Assembly (NCBI RefSeq): GCF_947172395.1
Contig: NC_069099.1
Location: 9,801,740 to 9,865,739 of the forward strand
DNA length: 64,000 bases
Origin: Bicyclus anynana
Taxonomy: Eukaryota > Arthropoda > Insecta > Lepidoptera > Nymphalidae
Direction of reading: 5' to 3'
Under the pieces are notes generated by a model. It searched no databases. It was given only the letters and a program-made list of their open reading frames with translations, and was not told the DNA's origin. The translations under genes were made by a program, and so were the position numbers. Positions 11,305 to 22,077 of this stretch are shown here, in pieces (position 1 is the stretch's first letter; each line of letters opens with the position of its first letter).

Positions 11305-11722
11305 CATCATCATCATCATTGTCAGCCGATGGACGTCCACTGCTGGACATAGGCCTCTTGCATGGACTTCCAAACAAAACGGTCTCGAGCCGCCAGCATC
11401 CAGCGGCTCCCTGCAACCCGCTTGATGTCTTCGGTCCACCTAGTGGGGGGTCGACCAACACTGCGCTTTCCGGTGCGGGGTCGCCATTCCAGCACCTTGG
11501 GACCCCAACATCCATCGGCTCTTCGAACTATGTGGCCTGCCCACTGCCACTTCAGCTTTGCGATTCGCTGAGCTATATCAGTGACTTTAGTTCGTCTGCG
11601 GATCTCCTCATTTCTGATTCGATCACGCAGAGAAACCCCAAGCATAGCTCGCTCCATCGCCCTCTGAGTGACTTTGAGCCTTCTTATTAGGCCTATAGTT
11701 ATTTAGCTAACTATGGGCCTAA
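11305..11722 (-). pseudogene. 5'-truncated RTE-like copy with inverted 5' end
   Basis: The minus strand carries the last 111 codons of the RTE ORF in one open frame. It starts at MERAMLGVSL and includes GHIVRRADG, WGPKVLEWRPR, VGRPPTRWTED and IKRVAG, ending at 11322 before a CAT-repeat tail. The 11-mer atgtattctat flanks it at 11294-11304 and 11723-11733. At its 5' end, 15 bases (11708-11722) are an inverted copy of 11687-11701 with a 6-base spacer, a foldback. Only the C-terminal tail is encoded, so it is not functional. Confidence 0.9.
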
Positions 11723-11734
11723 ATGTATTCTATA

Positions 11735-12240
11735 TTGGTCTTAATTTCTGTGATACTAATCTCAAAGTTATCTCCTACTTGTTCGGCCTGACTTCTAGCC
11801 AGTGTTACTACAAAGTTTAAGTCAAACCCGATAACAAACAGTTGAGTTTCTTGTAACTTGTAATGACTAGTTGTACACACTTTATCTCTGGGTAACAAAG
11901 CTGAATGTTACGATTTTAACACTATCTAATACTTATTAGTAACGTTTAAGACTTCAAAGAAATGAATTTCTATATTACTTTTTATTTGTACATCAAAAAT
12001 AATATAGCTTAAAAAAATAAACTGACACAAAGTAGATACAAATACTTTCTAGTAAGAAATTGATTTAACTGTAAATGTTTGCAACTAGTAGATACAAAGT
12101 TTACTCTTAAAGTAATTTACTCTTTTAAAAACATTTTGCAATTTTTCATAGCCTAACATGTGGAATTAGTCTGTTTCCTGCCACGTAAAATTTTAAAACC
12201 TTCAAGGTAAACTTTAAAGGGCATTAAAGATAGATAGATG
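11735..12240. other. No gene or repeat recognised
   Basis: Moderate composition at first, then AT-rich. There are no supported features. Confidence 0.5.
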
Positions 12241-12241
12241 T

Positions 12242-12450
12242 GGGTCCGTAGCCATGTGGTACGTCGATTCTCTTTCTACAAACGCTAACGCTTCGGAAAC
12301 TAAAATAAAAGAATGAGAATGACAGATCCGATCGGTAACTTGGTCACGTGATCTGTCATTAACAAATGTCATTCTCATATATTTTTCTTTATTTTGAAAA
12401 CGTTTGCGATTGAAGAAAGAGAATCTTCATTTCGCATGGCTACAGGTCCT
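12242..12450. mobile_element. MITE, about 48-bp imperfect TIRs
   Basis: The left end reads gggtccgtagccatg, then gattctctttctacaa. The right end on the complement reads aggacctgtagccatg, then gattctctttcttcaa. An inner inverted pair (gagaatgacagat and atctgtcatt with tcattctc) makes a second stem. It is non-coding. Confidence 0.75.
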
Positions 12451-12767
12451 TGTTTTCTTTTAGGTCTTGTATAATGGTAACCTCAGTGTACATAGGTTAC
12501 TCAATAGTATAACGTTAGGTACACTTACCTACAAAATGAGCCTTCTGTTTTACTCGTACACTCACTCTCATAAATCATGTAGGAAGCGACAGCGATTAAT
12601 GATGGTATTTGTGAGACCGCGGTAATTATAAAATGACGTCATTACTTTCAAAAGGAATAAGATTATTTTTGTGTAACCATACCAAATTACGGGCACATCA
12701 CATTGTGTCATTTAATTACGTACCTGTACGTAGTTTGGTCACATTGTTCAACGTACTCGCACGTCTA

Positions 12768-13319
12768 CGTACGTCTGCCTTTGATTCGGAGGGCGTAGGT
12801 TCGAATCCGATCAGGGGCATGCACCTCCAACTTTCTAGTTATGTGCATTTTATGAAATTAAATACCACGTGACTCAAACGGTGGAGAAAATCATTTTAGT
12901 AAGTTATGTACACGTATGTATATTTGTGTGTCTATTTAACATGTTATCTAAGTTAAATTTATCATTTACTTTTTTGACATGTGTACACCCATCGTTATTC
13001 ATCGTATTTATTTTTTCTTTTTTGATTGGTTGTCTGGAAGATCTCGCTCTTTAGCGAAAAGGCCGCCAATTGTACATTAGTTTTTAAGTTTATTTCTCGC
13101 TTGTTATTTTTTTTTTTTGGTGCACATTAAAGTATATTTCATTCAATCATTCATTCATCGTCAGGAAACCTGCATACCTGAGATTTTCCTTAATTATCTA
13201 CGTGTGTGAAGTCTGCCAATCCGCATTTGGCCAGCGTGGCGTAATAAGACCTAACCCCTTTCATACTGAGAGAAGACTCGCGCTCAGCAGTGAGCAGGAT
13301 ATGGATTGTTGATGATGAA
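12768..13319 (+). mobile_element. SINE-A copy interrupted by a non-LTR tail
   Basis: The B box (ggttcgaatccgatc) and gcatgcacctccaac lie at 12799-12835, and the first half ends at about 12893. The body resumes at about 13151 (ggaaacctgcatacctga, ggccagcgtgg) and ends near gttgatgatgaa. Confidence 0.8.
12894..13150 (+). mobile_element. 3' end of a non-LTR retrotransposon nested in SINE-A
   Basis: A short reading frame ends in LIGCLEDLAL (stop at 13052-13054). It is followed by tagcgaaaaggccgccaatt, a T-rich stretch, then gcacattaaagtatatttca and an ATTC microsatellite. I recognise this ORF-end plus 3'UTR plus ATTC tail from lepidopteran non-LTR elements. The clade is not resolved. The interruption of the SINE shows it inserted after the SINE. 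Confidence 0.6.
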
Positions 13320-13444
13320 CGACTTCTGTAACTATGTTAGAATAAAAGTACAAGCAAAGTTTTTCTAATGAAATTTTTATTTGATAAGACTGGACAGTTA
13401 ACACTGCGCAAATAATACTAAAAGTATTAGTAACTAAAGCAATT

Positions 13445-13683
13445 TGTCCAGGTCTGGCTGGTGGGAGGCTTCGGCCGTGGCTAGTTACCACCCTACCGGC
13501 AAAGACGTACCGCCAAGCGATTTAGCGTTCCGGTACGATGCCGTGTAGAAACCGAAAGGGGTGAGGATTTTCATCCTCCTCCTAAAAATTAGCCCGCTTC
13601 CATCTTAGACTGCATCATCACTTACTATCAGGTCAGATTGCAGTCAAGTGCTAACTTGTAAAGAATAAAAAAAAAAAAAAATA
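13445..13683 (+). mobile_element. SINE-C, 5'-truncated, with poly-A tail
   Basis: It runs from gtccaggtctggctggtggg through the ccaagcgatttagcgttccg block and tcatcctcctcctaaa to caagtgctaacttgtaaag, and ends in an A run. The tRNA-like head is missing. Confidence 0.85.
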
Positions 13684-13689
13684 ACTTCA

Positions 13690-14670
13690 AATTCGATTGT
13701 CTTGAATTAAATAATATGTAAGTTACGAAGTTGAATATTTTAATTAATTTATGTTAATCTATTGTGGAAGTAATTGTACATCTAACAGGAGACTAGAAGT
13801 ATAAACCCGTACATTTAAATAGTTAATTCGAATAATAAGCAAAAGCCAGTATTAATAAAATAGCAACAATGCTGTACTAATTGTATACAATAACTGGTAT
13901 TAAAACGAAATTTTGCGCAGGATTCCTAGCGCTTTCCTTTCTATTAAAATGCAAATTGGGTGGAATAATTCTGGGAAGGAAGATTTTCGTGCCCTCTTGA
14001 AATAAAAGCATTCGTTTTGGTCCCGTCGTGCTACAAAGAACAATTATCTTTAAGTACGAGTTTAATTATTTTTTTTGTCTAATGCCAATAAAATATAAAA
14101 TGCTCAAAGAGGGTCCTGAAAGATATAAAGCTTTTAGTTTCAAGCACTGAAGACTTTCAACAAATTATTTATTAACAATGCCATTAAAAAATAATGTTAA
14201 GTCTAATTGAAAAGGTGTATACCAGCACAAATTGAAGCTCAGCTCACAGGAGTTTCAACAATAAAAGAAACAATATGAACCAGCCAGCAATATTTACATT
14301 TAAAAAAGTAAAAAAGTATAGGCTCTTACATGGTAACAATATAATAAAAGTTGTATAACTTTAAAAATTTTCATAACAATAGAACTAAAAAAAATACTTC
14401 GATGACTGTAGCAGCCAAAGATTTTCTACCTACCTACAAATTCACCACAAAAAAGTGATTTCAATTTAGCTACTCCACTGAGCACACGTATACACAATAT
14501 TTTGTATTTCCTTACATTTTATATTTATGTATATGTAGTTTTTACACTTCCTGAATATACAACTCGACATTGTAGACAATATTTAGGTATTACTAGTATT
14601 TACAATGCGTCTAAATTAAATTAAGACAGCTAGCCACTTTTGTCCACCTCAGTTTCGACGCGCTAGGGAT
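13690..14670. other. No gene seen; AT-rich
   Basis: I found no repeats, ORFs or structural signals that I can support across this interval. Confidence 0.55.
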
Positions 14671-14673
14671 ATC

Positions 14674-14973
14674 TCATCATTACCAACCTATATTAGGCTC
14701 GAGTCTCCTCTCAGAATAAGAGGGGTTAGGCCGATAGTCCACCACGCTGGCCTAATGCGTATTGGCAGACTTTACACACGCAGAGAATTTTCTTAATTCT
14801 CTGGTGTGCAGGTTTCCTCACGATGTTTTCCTTCACCGTTTGAGACACGTGATATTTAATTTTAAAAAAGTTGTGTGCAACAGAAAAGTTGGAGGTGCAT
14901 GCCCCGGACGAGATTCGAAACCACACCCTTCGGAATCGAAGGCAGAGGTCTTATCCACTGGGCTATTACGGCT
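14674..14973 (-). mobile_element. SINE-A, near full length
   Basis: The complement reads from a head agccgtaatagcccagtgg through a degenerate B box to ggggcatgcacctccaact, the cacgtgtctcaaacggtga block and the attctgagaggagactcgag end. Its tRNA-like 5' edge sits at 14973, exactly where the RTE element begins. Its last nine bases are the RTE target-site duplication. Confidence 0.85.
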
Positions 14974-17964
14974 GGCTTGGGGTGTAAGGGGGAGGCTAGT
15001 ACCAGTCAGTCTCCCCAACTGTCAACCTCACCTGCTCGTGGTGCACCCTGCAGATGGACCGACGAGGCTCTGGCGACCGACGAATATATATATCCATTCC
15101 CACAGGCTAGATTACAAAATGCCTCAGGCCGGTGTCGGGCAGCAGCGACATCGCATACAACTTTGAGGTCCGACGAAAAGGTCATCGAGCTGGAAGAAGT
15201 TATGAGCAAGTTGCACTGGGATGTCATAGGATTGTCCGAAGTCCGTAGAGAGGGGGAGGGCTCGATAATCCTTGAATCCGGCAACATGCTCTACTACCGG
15301 GAGAGCGACCAACAGTCCCAGGGTGGTGTCGGATTTATCGTTCACAAGTCCCTCGTGAACAATGTTGTAAAAGTCGAGAGTGTGTCGAGCAGGGTAGCGT
15401 TCCTGGTCCTCCGAATTACCAAACGGTATTCGTTCAAGGTTATACAGGTTTACGCACCGACCTCGACACATCCCGACGAGGAGGTAGAGGTATTGTATGA
15501 GGATATTTCTAAAGCCATACATGCCTCAAACTCTTATTACAATGTTGTGATGGGGGATTTTAACGCAAAGCTGGGCGAACGTAGCGGTTCAGAGCTGAAA
15601 GTGGGACGATTTGAGTATGGGCAACGGAACGATAGGGGCCAAATGTTGGCTGACTTCATGGAGAAGGAGGGCCTCTTTATGATGAACTCCTTCTTCAAGA
15701 AGCCACCATACAGGAAATGGACCTGGATGAGCCCCGATGGTTCCACGAAAAATGAGATTGACTTCATCTTGTCTACCAGACGGCAAATATTCAACGATGT
15801 TTCTGTGATCCATAGGGTGAAAACCGATAGCGATCACCGAATGGTTAGAGGCACGTTGAATATCAACGTTCAGCTGGAACGGTATCGACTGATGAAGTCT
15901 ACGCTCCGACCTAATCGTGCCCATATCCAAAACTCCGAGTCTTTTCAACTAGAACTGCAGAACCGCTTTGATTGCCTAGCAAATTGCGAAACTATGGACG
16001 ATCTGAACAACAGGTTCGTGGAAACTGTCCATTCCGTTGGGTCTAAGTTCTATAAGACCCACCGTACTAAAAGAACCAAAAAGTTCTCAGACCATACACT
16101 TAGACTCATGGAAGAGAGGCAAGAAATGAGATTACAGTCTTCAGCAGATGCGTCAAAATACCGACAAATCAGTAGACAGATCTCTAAGTCGCAAACCAGC
16201 GACTTGCGAAACTTCAATACCGAGCATATTAAAAATGCGATTGAAAACAATCGAGGCTCCAAAGTTTTCGCCAGAGATCTGTCTATTGGACAGAGGCAGC
16301 TGACGCGTTTGAAGACCGAACAAGGTAATCTGATTTCTTCAAAGCCCGAGTTATTAAGTGAGGTCGAGAAGTTCTATGGACAGCTATACACGACTACTCA
16401 GCAGCCTGTTGACAATTTGGCTAAAGACCCCAGAGCCAAGTTGACCCGACACTATACCGAAGATATCCCGGACGTCAGCCTATACGAGATTAGTGTGGCT
16501 CTCAAACACCTGAAGAACAATAAGGCGCCAGGTGAGGATGGAATCACAGCAGAACTCCTGAAAGCGGGTGGAAAACCGATACTTAAAGTCCTTCAGCGAT
16601 TGTTCAATTCCGTCATTCACGAGGGCACGACGCCTGAGGCGTGGCATAGGAGCGTGGTGGTTCTGTTCTTCAAAAAAGGTGACAACACCTTGCTGAAGAA
16701 TTACGAATTGTTCTCGAGAGTCATTACGAATCGTCTCGCTAATAGGTTTGACGACTTCCAGCCTCCCGAACAAGCCGGTTTCCGAAAAGGCTTTAGTACC
16801 ATAGACCACATCCATACGCTGCGGCAGGTTATACAGAAGACCCACGAGTATAACCAGCCACTATGCTTAGCGTTTGTGGACCATGAGAAAGCCTTTGATT
16901 CGGTGGAAACCTGGGCTGTGCTAAGGTCATTGCAGAGATGCCGAATTGATTACAGGTATATCCAAGCGTTGAAGTGCTTGTACGAAAACGCCACTATGTC
17001 AGTCTGTATTCAGGATCAGACTACGAGGCCAATCCAGTTGCAGCGAGGAGTGCGTCAGGGAGATGTGATCTCTCCGAAGCTATTTACCGCTGCATTGGAA
17101 GACGTCTTTAAGCTTCTGGACTGGGGCGGACTTATCATCAACATCAATGGCGAGTACATCACTCAACTGCGGTTCGCGGATGATGTAGTCATCATGGCAC
17201 AGACTCTGGATGACCTTAGTACCATGCTCAATGACCTCAGCAGCGTTTCTCAACAGGTGGGCCTAAAAATGAACAGGCCAAAACAAAAATAATGTGTAAT
17301 GCTCATGTATCGCTCCACCCAGTTATAGTTGAGAACGCTGCACTCGAAATTGTAGACGAATACGTATACCTAGGACATATGATCCATTTAGGTAGGTCCA
17401 ATTTCGAGAAAGAGGTGAACCGTCGAATCCAACTCGGCTGGGCTGCATTCGGGAAACTTCGCGACATCTTTTCGTCCGAAATTCCTCAGTGCCTGAAGAC
17501 AAAAGTCTTCGAACAGTGCGTGTTGCCAGTGATGACCTATGGTTCCGAGACTTGGTCGCTAACTATGGGCCTCATAAGAAGGCTCAGAGTCACACAGCGG
17601 GCGATGGAACGAGCTATGTTAGGAGTATCTCTGCGTGATCGAATCAGAAATGAGGAGATACGCAGAAGAACCAAAGTCACCGACATAGCTCAACGAGTTG
17701 CGAAGCTGAAGTGGCAATGGGCGGGGCACATAGTTCGAAGAGCCGATGGACGTTGGGGTCCCAAAGTGCTAGAATGGCGACCCCGCACTAGTAAGCGCAG
17801 TGTTGGCCGACCCCCTACCAGGTGGACTGACGACATCAAGCGAGTCGCAGGGATTCGCTGGATGCAGGTGGCTCAGTATCATGATGTTTGGAAGTCCTTA
17901 CAAAAGGCCTATGTCCTGCAGTGGACGTCCATCGGCTGATATGATGATGATGATGATGATGATG
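14974..17964 (+). mobile_element. RTE-like non-LTR retrotransposon, 2,991 bp, 9-bp TSD
   Basis: The 9-mer attacggct lies at 14965-14973 and again at 17965-17973, exactly 3,000 bp apart. Between them are a short leader (ggcttggggtgtaaggggga...), one broken ORF encoding endonuclease and reverse transcriptase, and a 3' GAT microsatellite tail (17942-17964). RTE-clade elements are usually about 3.2 kb with a single ORF and a microsatellite tail, so this is near full length. I cannot tell whether the 5' end is complete. Ten shorter copies in the window share only its 3' end. Confidence 0.9.
15110..17939 (+). pseudogene. RTE-like endonuclease/reverse transcriptase ORF (frameshifted)
   Basis: An APE-type endonuclease domain (about 15.16-15.87 kb) nicks the target and a reverse transcriptase (about 16.5-17.3 kb) copies the RNA. 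Visible residues: LSEVRR (Glu at 15238), QVYAPTS, MGDFNAK (15550), NEIDFIL, SDHRM (15829). In the RT: NKAPGEDGITAELLKAGG, AFVDHEKAFDS (catalytic Asp at 16879, usual Tyr replaced by His), RGVRQGDVISPKLF and LRFADDV (17170). The C-terminal extension ends with GRPPTRWTDDIKR. Damage: the first endonuclease motif (usually a NVRTL-like stretch) is shortened at about 15153; about eleven residues are missing in frame after KNY at 16709; a one-base loss at about 17277 shifts the frame, so the rest reads in the frame of 17292-17939. The ATG at 14875 lies in the neighbouring SINE and is not the native start. Confidence 0.9.
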
Positions 17965-17974
17965 ATTACGGCTA

Positions 17975-18295
17975 CATAGGCTAGTGACATATCTACTAAT
18001 ATAAAATCTTTGGTGGCAGCCATTTATTTGTATTTTCCTCTAAGATTGCATATGTATATAAGATGTTCAAAATTCAGAATTTAATCACAAGCCAGAGGGT
18101 AATCTTGCATGCGGTATAACCCTGTGATATTCGAGCCAACTATTTAGCCATCAAAGCAATTTCGCATAAACTGCACTTAAAGCTTGCTAGTTTGCAATAG
18201 GTAGACACTTACATAAGACCATATTATTATAGTCATGATCATCAAAAGCGTAACGCTCAACCGCTTCCATTATCCTGAAGTATTACTTAGTAAAA
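17975..18295. other. No gene seen
   Basis: This is the flank downstream of the RTE duplication. No repeat is recognised. Confidence 0.5.
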
Positions 18296-18298
18296 TTT

Positions 18299-18475
18299 AT
18301 CATCATTATCAAACCATATTCGGCTCACTGCTGAGCTCGAGTCTCCTCTCAGAATAAGAGGGCTTAGGCCAATAGTCCAAAACGTTGACCCAATGCGGAT
18401 TGGCAGACTTCACACGCGCAGAGAATTAAGGAAATTCTATGGTATGCAAAGCAAACGTGATATTTAATTTAATAC
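18299..18475 (-). mobile_element. SINE-A, head-truncated
   Basis: It runs from ccatattcggctcactgctg to the cgtgatatttaat block and stops before the tRNA-like head. Confidence 0.85.
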
Positions 18476-18590
18476 TTTAACTTGTAGTGCCAGATCTGTT
18501 TGCAAAAAATGAGCTGTAAGCTCTTGTGTTGTTAGTATATGATACGTGCCTCATAGAGCACGTTATGTCGTCAGTACTCTTTCTTATTTT

Positions 18591-18773
18591 TGGTTCACTG
18601 TTGAGTACGAGTCTCCTCTCAGAATAAGAGAGTCTAATAGTCCACGACGCCGACCCAATGCGGATCGGCAGATAAAGTTGTAGTTGCAGGTAGTTATGCA
18701 TGCCCTGCCCGTATTCGAACCTACGCCGTCGAAATCACAAGCAAAGGTCATTTTCACTGGGCTATCACAGTTC
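18591..18773 (-). mobile_element. SINE-A, internally deleted
   Basis: The head is present (complement of cactgggctatcacag, with B box complement gtattcgaacctacg). The 3' part is present (gagtctcctctcagaat). The middle cacgtgatattt block is deleted. A stub of related sequence (gcctcatagagcacgtt) lies just left, at about 18548. Confidence 0.8.
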
Positions 18774-18779
18774 TCCAAT

Positions 18780-19500
18780 CCTATCAGATCGGATTTCCAT
18801 CAGGCTATAATGCCTGCGTACACAGTAAAAGACTAGGTCTCAATATGAGATTTGCCGCCTTGGTCAAAGATTTTACACATAATTATTATTTTTATAAAAG
18901 CGTCTACGTGAAGAAAAGATTGTTACGCGTAGTGTGTCGATAAAGAATCGATAGCAATAGTGTCTCTTTACATGCTCGAGGCACTTGTTAGATGTAAATT
19001 TACCTTGAACAATAATATAAATAGAGTAAATAGAAAAAAGGAAATTCGATGTCTACAAATGACATCTCAACATTATTCATGAGATCACATTTTGTCTAAA
19101 TCACAGACGTTTTTCAAATACAAATGAAATGGGAGTCCCGGAATGAGATTCATTCAATGCGAAGGTAAATATTTACCCGGTAAATATTTACCTTCGCGCA
19201 ATCAATGGGTTCGTGATTTCTATTGAGACGATCAAAGTGTAACAATTATTTATAAATAAATTTTCGCTAAAAGACCATTCGGATTCAGATCCATTTTTCT
19301 TTTGATAATAACTCAATTAATAACAGATTTTATAAACTTGCGATATTTGAACTCCAGCCCTTATCTTGTTTGCCATATTTTTATCATAATAATTATGTTT
19401 TCTCATCTTCAACAATTATCGTCATATTTCAGATAATTTACACAAAACACAATAAGATACATAACTTCCGTGCCTTAGAGGGCACATTAAGCCGTCGAGC
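18780..19500. other. No gene; holds a perfect hairpin and a SINE-D scrap
   Basis: The hairpin at 19159-19197 is listed separately. At 19465-19500, gtgccttagagggcacatta followed by agccgtcg is a SINE-D-type block. The rest is unassigned. Confidence 0.5.
19159..19197. repeat. Perfect 18-bp inverted repeat, 3-nt loop
   Basis: The arm gcgaaggtaaatatttac (19159-19176) and its exact complement (19180-19197) flank ccg. The function is unknown. Confidence 0.95.
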
Positions 19501-19501
19501 C

Positions 19502-19675
19502 TTTTTTTATTCTTTACAATTCCTTGACTTGACTACAAATTACAATCTCACCTCATGGTAAGTGATGATGCAATCTTAGATGGAAGCGGGCTAACTTGTT
19601 AGGAGGAGGATGAAAATCCACACCCCTTTCAGTTCAGTTTCAGGCATCGTACCGGAACGCTACAGTGTAGAGCCA
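19502..19675 (-). mobile_element. SINE-C 3' half
   Basis: A T run is followed by caatctcacctcatggtaag, ggaagcgggctaacttgtta and gcatcgtaccggaacgct. The head end is missing. Confidence 0.8.
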
Positions 19676-19785
19676 GTAACAAAAACAATGGTTTTTGAAT
19701 AGGTAAATAAATGTTTTTAAGCATAAAGAACAAAATATCTTATTTAAATTCAAATTAATTAGCTGTGTAAATGTAATAAAGAGAT

Positions 19786-19957
19786 AAAGTTTGTGGTGTT
19801 GTACGGGGGAATCACTGGATCTTCTAAACCGATTTTGAAAATTTTTGTACAACTAGAAAGCTATATTATTTGTGAGTAAGGCTGTCTATATTTTATTCCC
19901 GTATTCTGACGGGAAAATAAATTACGTGGGTAAAACCACGTGGCATCTGCTAGTCTG
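19786..19957 (-). repeat. R2 repeat copy
   Basis: The + strand shows ggatcttctaaaccgatttt, caactagaaagctatat and gtgggtaaaaccacgtgg. On the complement this is the R2 head followed by its body. Confidence 0.6.
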
Positions 19958-20271
19958 TAAATACACTTGTAATAAATTGTTTGGTATATGCAATCAAAAT
20001 CCAGTACGCATAATGAAAGTTAACCACACTGGTCGTAATAAAGAGCATTACAGAAATCCACATGTAATCACCTGCATACAGTTATAGCCACTATAAAACA
20101 TTAAACAGACCTTAATGAGAATTAACATGAATACGTAAATTAAATACTAAGTAGTAGAGTCAATAAAAAACGTTCTAACAAAAGTAATGCTAATCTATCA
20201 TAATTCTGAAAAATAAAAAGCTAATGACAGTAACTCTGTATGTGGATTATGATTAACTACTTACCCCCATT

Positions 20272-20392
20272 TTTATAAACATGGATTTAAACCTCAATTT
20301 TCTTCAAAGTAAAGTAGACCTAATCACTATTGCATAAAGTATACTTACCTTTGAAAATATTTGAGGTGTAAATACTAATCCATGTTTATAAA
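20272..20392. mobile_element. Short foldback MITE, 16-bp perfect TIRs
   Basis: tttataaacatggatt (20272-20287) is the exact complement of 20377-20392. Inner blocks (acctcaa / ttgaggt and cttcaaag / ctttgaaa) extend the symmetry. Confidence 0.75.
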
Positions 20393-20548
20393 TGATGTTG
20401 AGAGTCAGCAACAGCCAGACACACCTCGATTTATGAAGGCTGAAAGTGTATCACCCTATGCCCCTATCATAGGTAAGGACGGTAGAAAATTATAGAGTTT
20501 GAACCGTGCTTGTTTTGGAAGGTAGCAGGTTTCAAAGGTCTAGCCTGA

Positions 20549-20765
20549 ATCATCATCATATCAGCCGATGGACGTCCACTGCAGGACCTAAGCCCTTTGT
20601 TGGGGCTTCCAACCAACCCAACCCTCAGGGTCAGTCCACCTGGTGGGGTCGACCAACACTGCGCTTTCCAGTGCTGGGTCGCCATTGCAGCATCTATGAA
20701 CCTTGACGTCCATCGGCTCATCGAACTATGTGCCTCGCCCATTTGCCACTTCAGCTACGCGCGAG
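20549..20765 (-). pseudogene. RTE-like 3'-end fragment, deleted
   Basis: The left side has catcatcatatcagccgatg, the RTE 3' terminus. The complement then encodes degenerate pieces of GRPPTRW and the WQW-AGH region, with internal losses. Confidence 0.75.
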
Positions 20766-20819
20766 GTTCTATCGCCCTCGTAATCCCAAAAAAAAACTAA
20801 ATATTATAGATATATTGTA

Positions 20820-21370
20820 TTTTTTTTCTCGACAAAAGTTAAGAAATCTACAACAGTAGTTTGGTCTTAACTAAGTGGCTAGTAAATTTCATCTTTGTAG
20901 CAAAAGTGGTTTTCGAGATTTCGTGATGACCTTTCGCATTTATATATCATTGCCTATATTAAGATTTCAAAGTGCTTAAATACACTTACTTACAATGCGT
21001 GCACATAAGTTAATTACCAGCTAAGTTAACAGAACGCCTTATTAAAATAAACAGCTGCAGTGGCTTTTAACAGCTAAGGAGTTATAATTAAATTTCCCGA
21101 GTAGCAGTTTGTGTTTCTATGAATGCAAGTAACTAGACCTTTTAAACTTCAGACGTCTGTAAGTGAAAGCCGCGCTTATAAGTGAAACAGTAAGCAGTAA
21201 GTTAGCAGTTGGCACGAAATTATATTTTTATCGTGTAATTTTAGTTATACCTACTGAATTTTCATTGCTTAATTATTACTAAAATCTAAAATCAAACTGT
21301 AGTCATTAAATAGCGACAACCATTATATTAATAGTGTATACTTCATAAATTATTATAATGTAACTAGACT
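20820..21370. other. No gene seen
   Basis: It has an R1-like scrap (gtaaatttcatctttgtagc and gcggttttc-like gtggttttcgagatt at about 20883-20920). The rest is unassigned. Confidence 0.45.
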
Positions 21371-21378
21371 AGCGGACT

Positions 21379-21555
21379 TTCTTTGATCATATCACACGAA
21401 GAGATGACACGTCCATAGAGAGACTTGTTGTGCAAGGAAAGGTGGAGGGCACAAGAGCGCGTGGCAAGTCAATGCGCTGGACTGACCAAGTAAAAACCGC
21501 TCTCCATGGATCGCTCCACGAATGTGCTAGAAGAGCCACACTACGGGAGGATTAG
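21379..21555 (+). pseudogene. C-terminal fragment of another non-LTR retrotransposon ORF
   Basis: The frame from 21379 reads HITRRDDTSIERLVVQGKVE, then GTRARGKSMRWTDQVK and RRATLRED, ending at TAG (21553-21555). The pattern (GHIxRRD...GKVEGxRxRG...RWxDQV) is the basic C-terminal tail downstream of the RT in several non-LTR clades. It differs from the RTE family at 15-18 kb. In family members the sequence usually continues past ED with Trp, so the stop may be a tgg-to-tag change. No RT domain is present. Confidence 0.65.
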
Positions 21556-21649
21556 CGATGAATAGTGAGGCTTGCCACCACACCCAAATGACGAACACGT
21601 CTCACTCACTCAAGAGTGTAACGACAAAGAAGAAGAAGACTAGCGGACG

Positions 21650-21797
21650 CCCGCAAATTGAGTGTGTGAATGTGTGAATCCAGGGTATTATCTATCTTCG
21701 TTTTAAACTTCAGACATCAGACAAATCGGTTAAGTAGTTGCGGTGTTAACAAATACCCAAACAAACATGCACACAAACTTACTATAATATTAGTAGG
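21650..21797 (+). repeat. R1 repeat, internally deleted
   Basis: It starts actagcggacgcccgc and ends cttactataatattagta, with an internal caaatcggttaagtagttg block. Confidence 0.75.
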
Positions 21798-21990
21798 GCT
21801 AGCCCTGCGGTTACACGCCGCGGTTTCAGCCACGAAGTGCCCGTTCTTATGAGAATACGGGGATAAAATATAGTCTACGACACTCACAAATAACTTGACT
21901 TTCTAGTAGTAAAAGAATTTTCAAAATCAGTTCAGTAGATACAGATATTATTACTCTATAGAAACTTCATCTCTTTATAATATTAATATA
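21798..21990 (+). repeat. R2 repeat copy
   Basis: It abuts R1 directly. It contains cgccgcggtttcagcc, gagaatacggggataaaata, cacaaataacttgactttct and a tctttataatattaatatag end. Confidence 0.7.
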
Positions 21991-22077
21991 GAAAAAAATA
22001 CGTAAGTATACATATTCGTTACTTTTCTATATCACTAACAAAACGACCAAAAGGTAAGATCATTTTTAATAAATCTT

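Noticed and set aside
14674..14973. tRNA genes in the SINE heads (also at 23.3, 25.2, 26.2, 27.6, 40.2, 46.9 kb)
   Set aside because: The A and B boxes are real but each is joined to a SINE body, is mutated, and recurs many times. None is a plausible functional tRNA.
14875..15109. The ATG at 14875 as the start of the RTE protein
   Set aside because: It lies in the SINE-A, outside the 14974-17964 element bounded by the target duplication. The first 30 or so residues are translated SINE.
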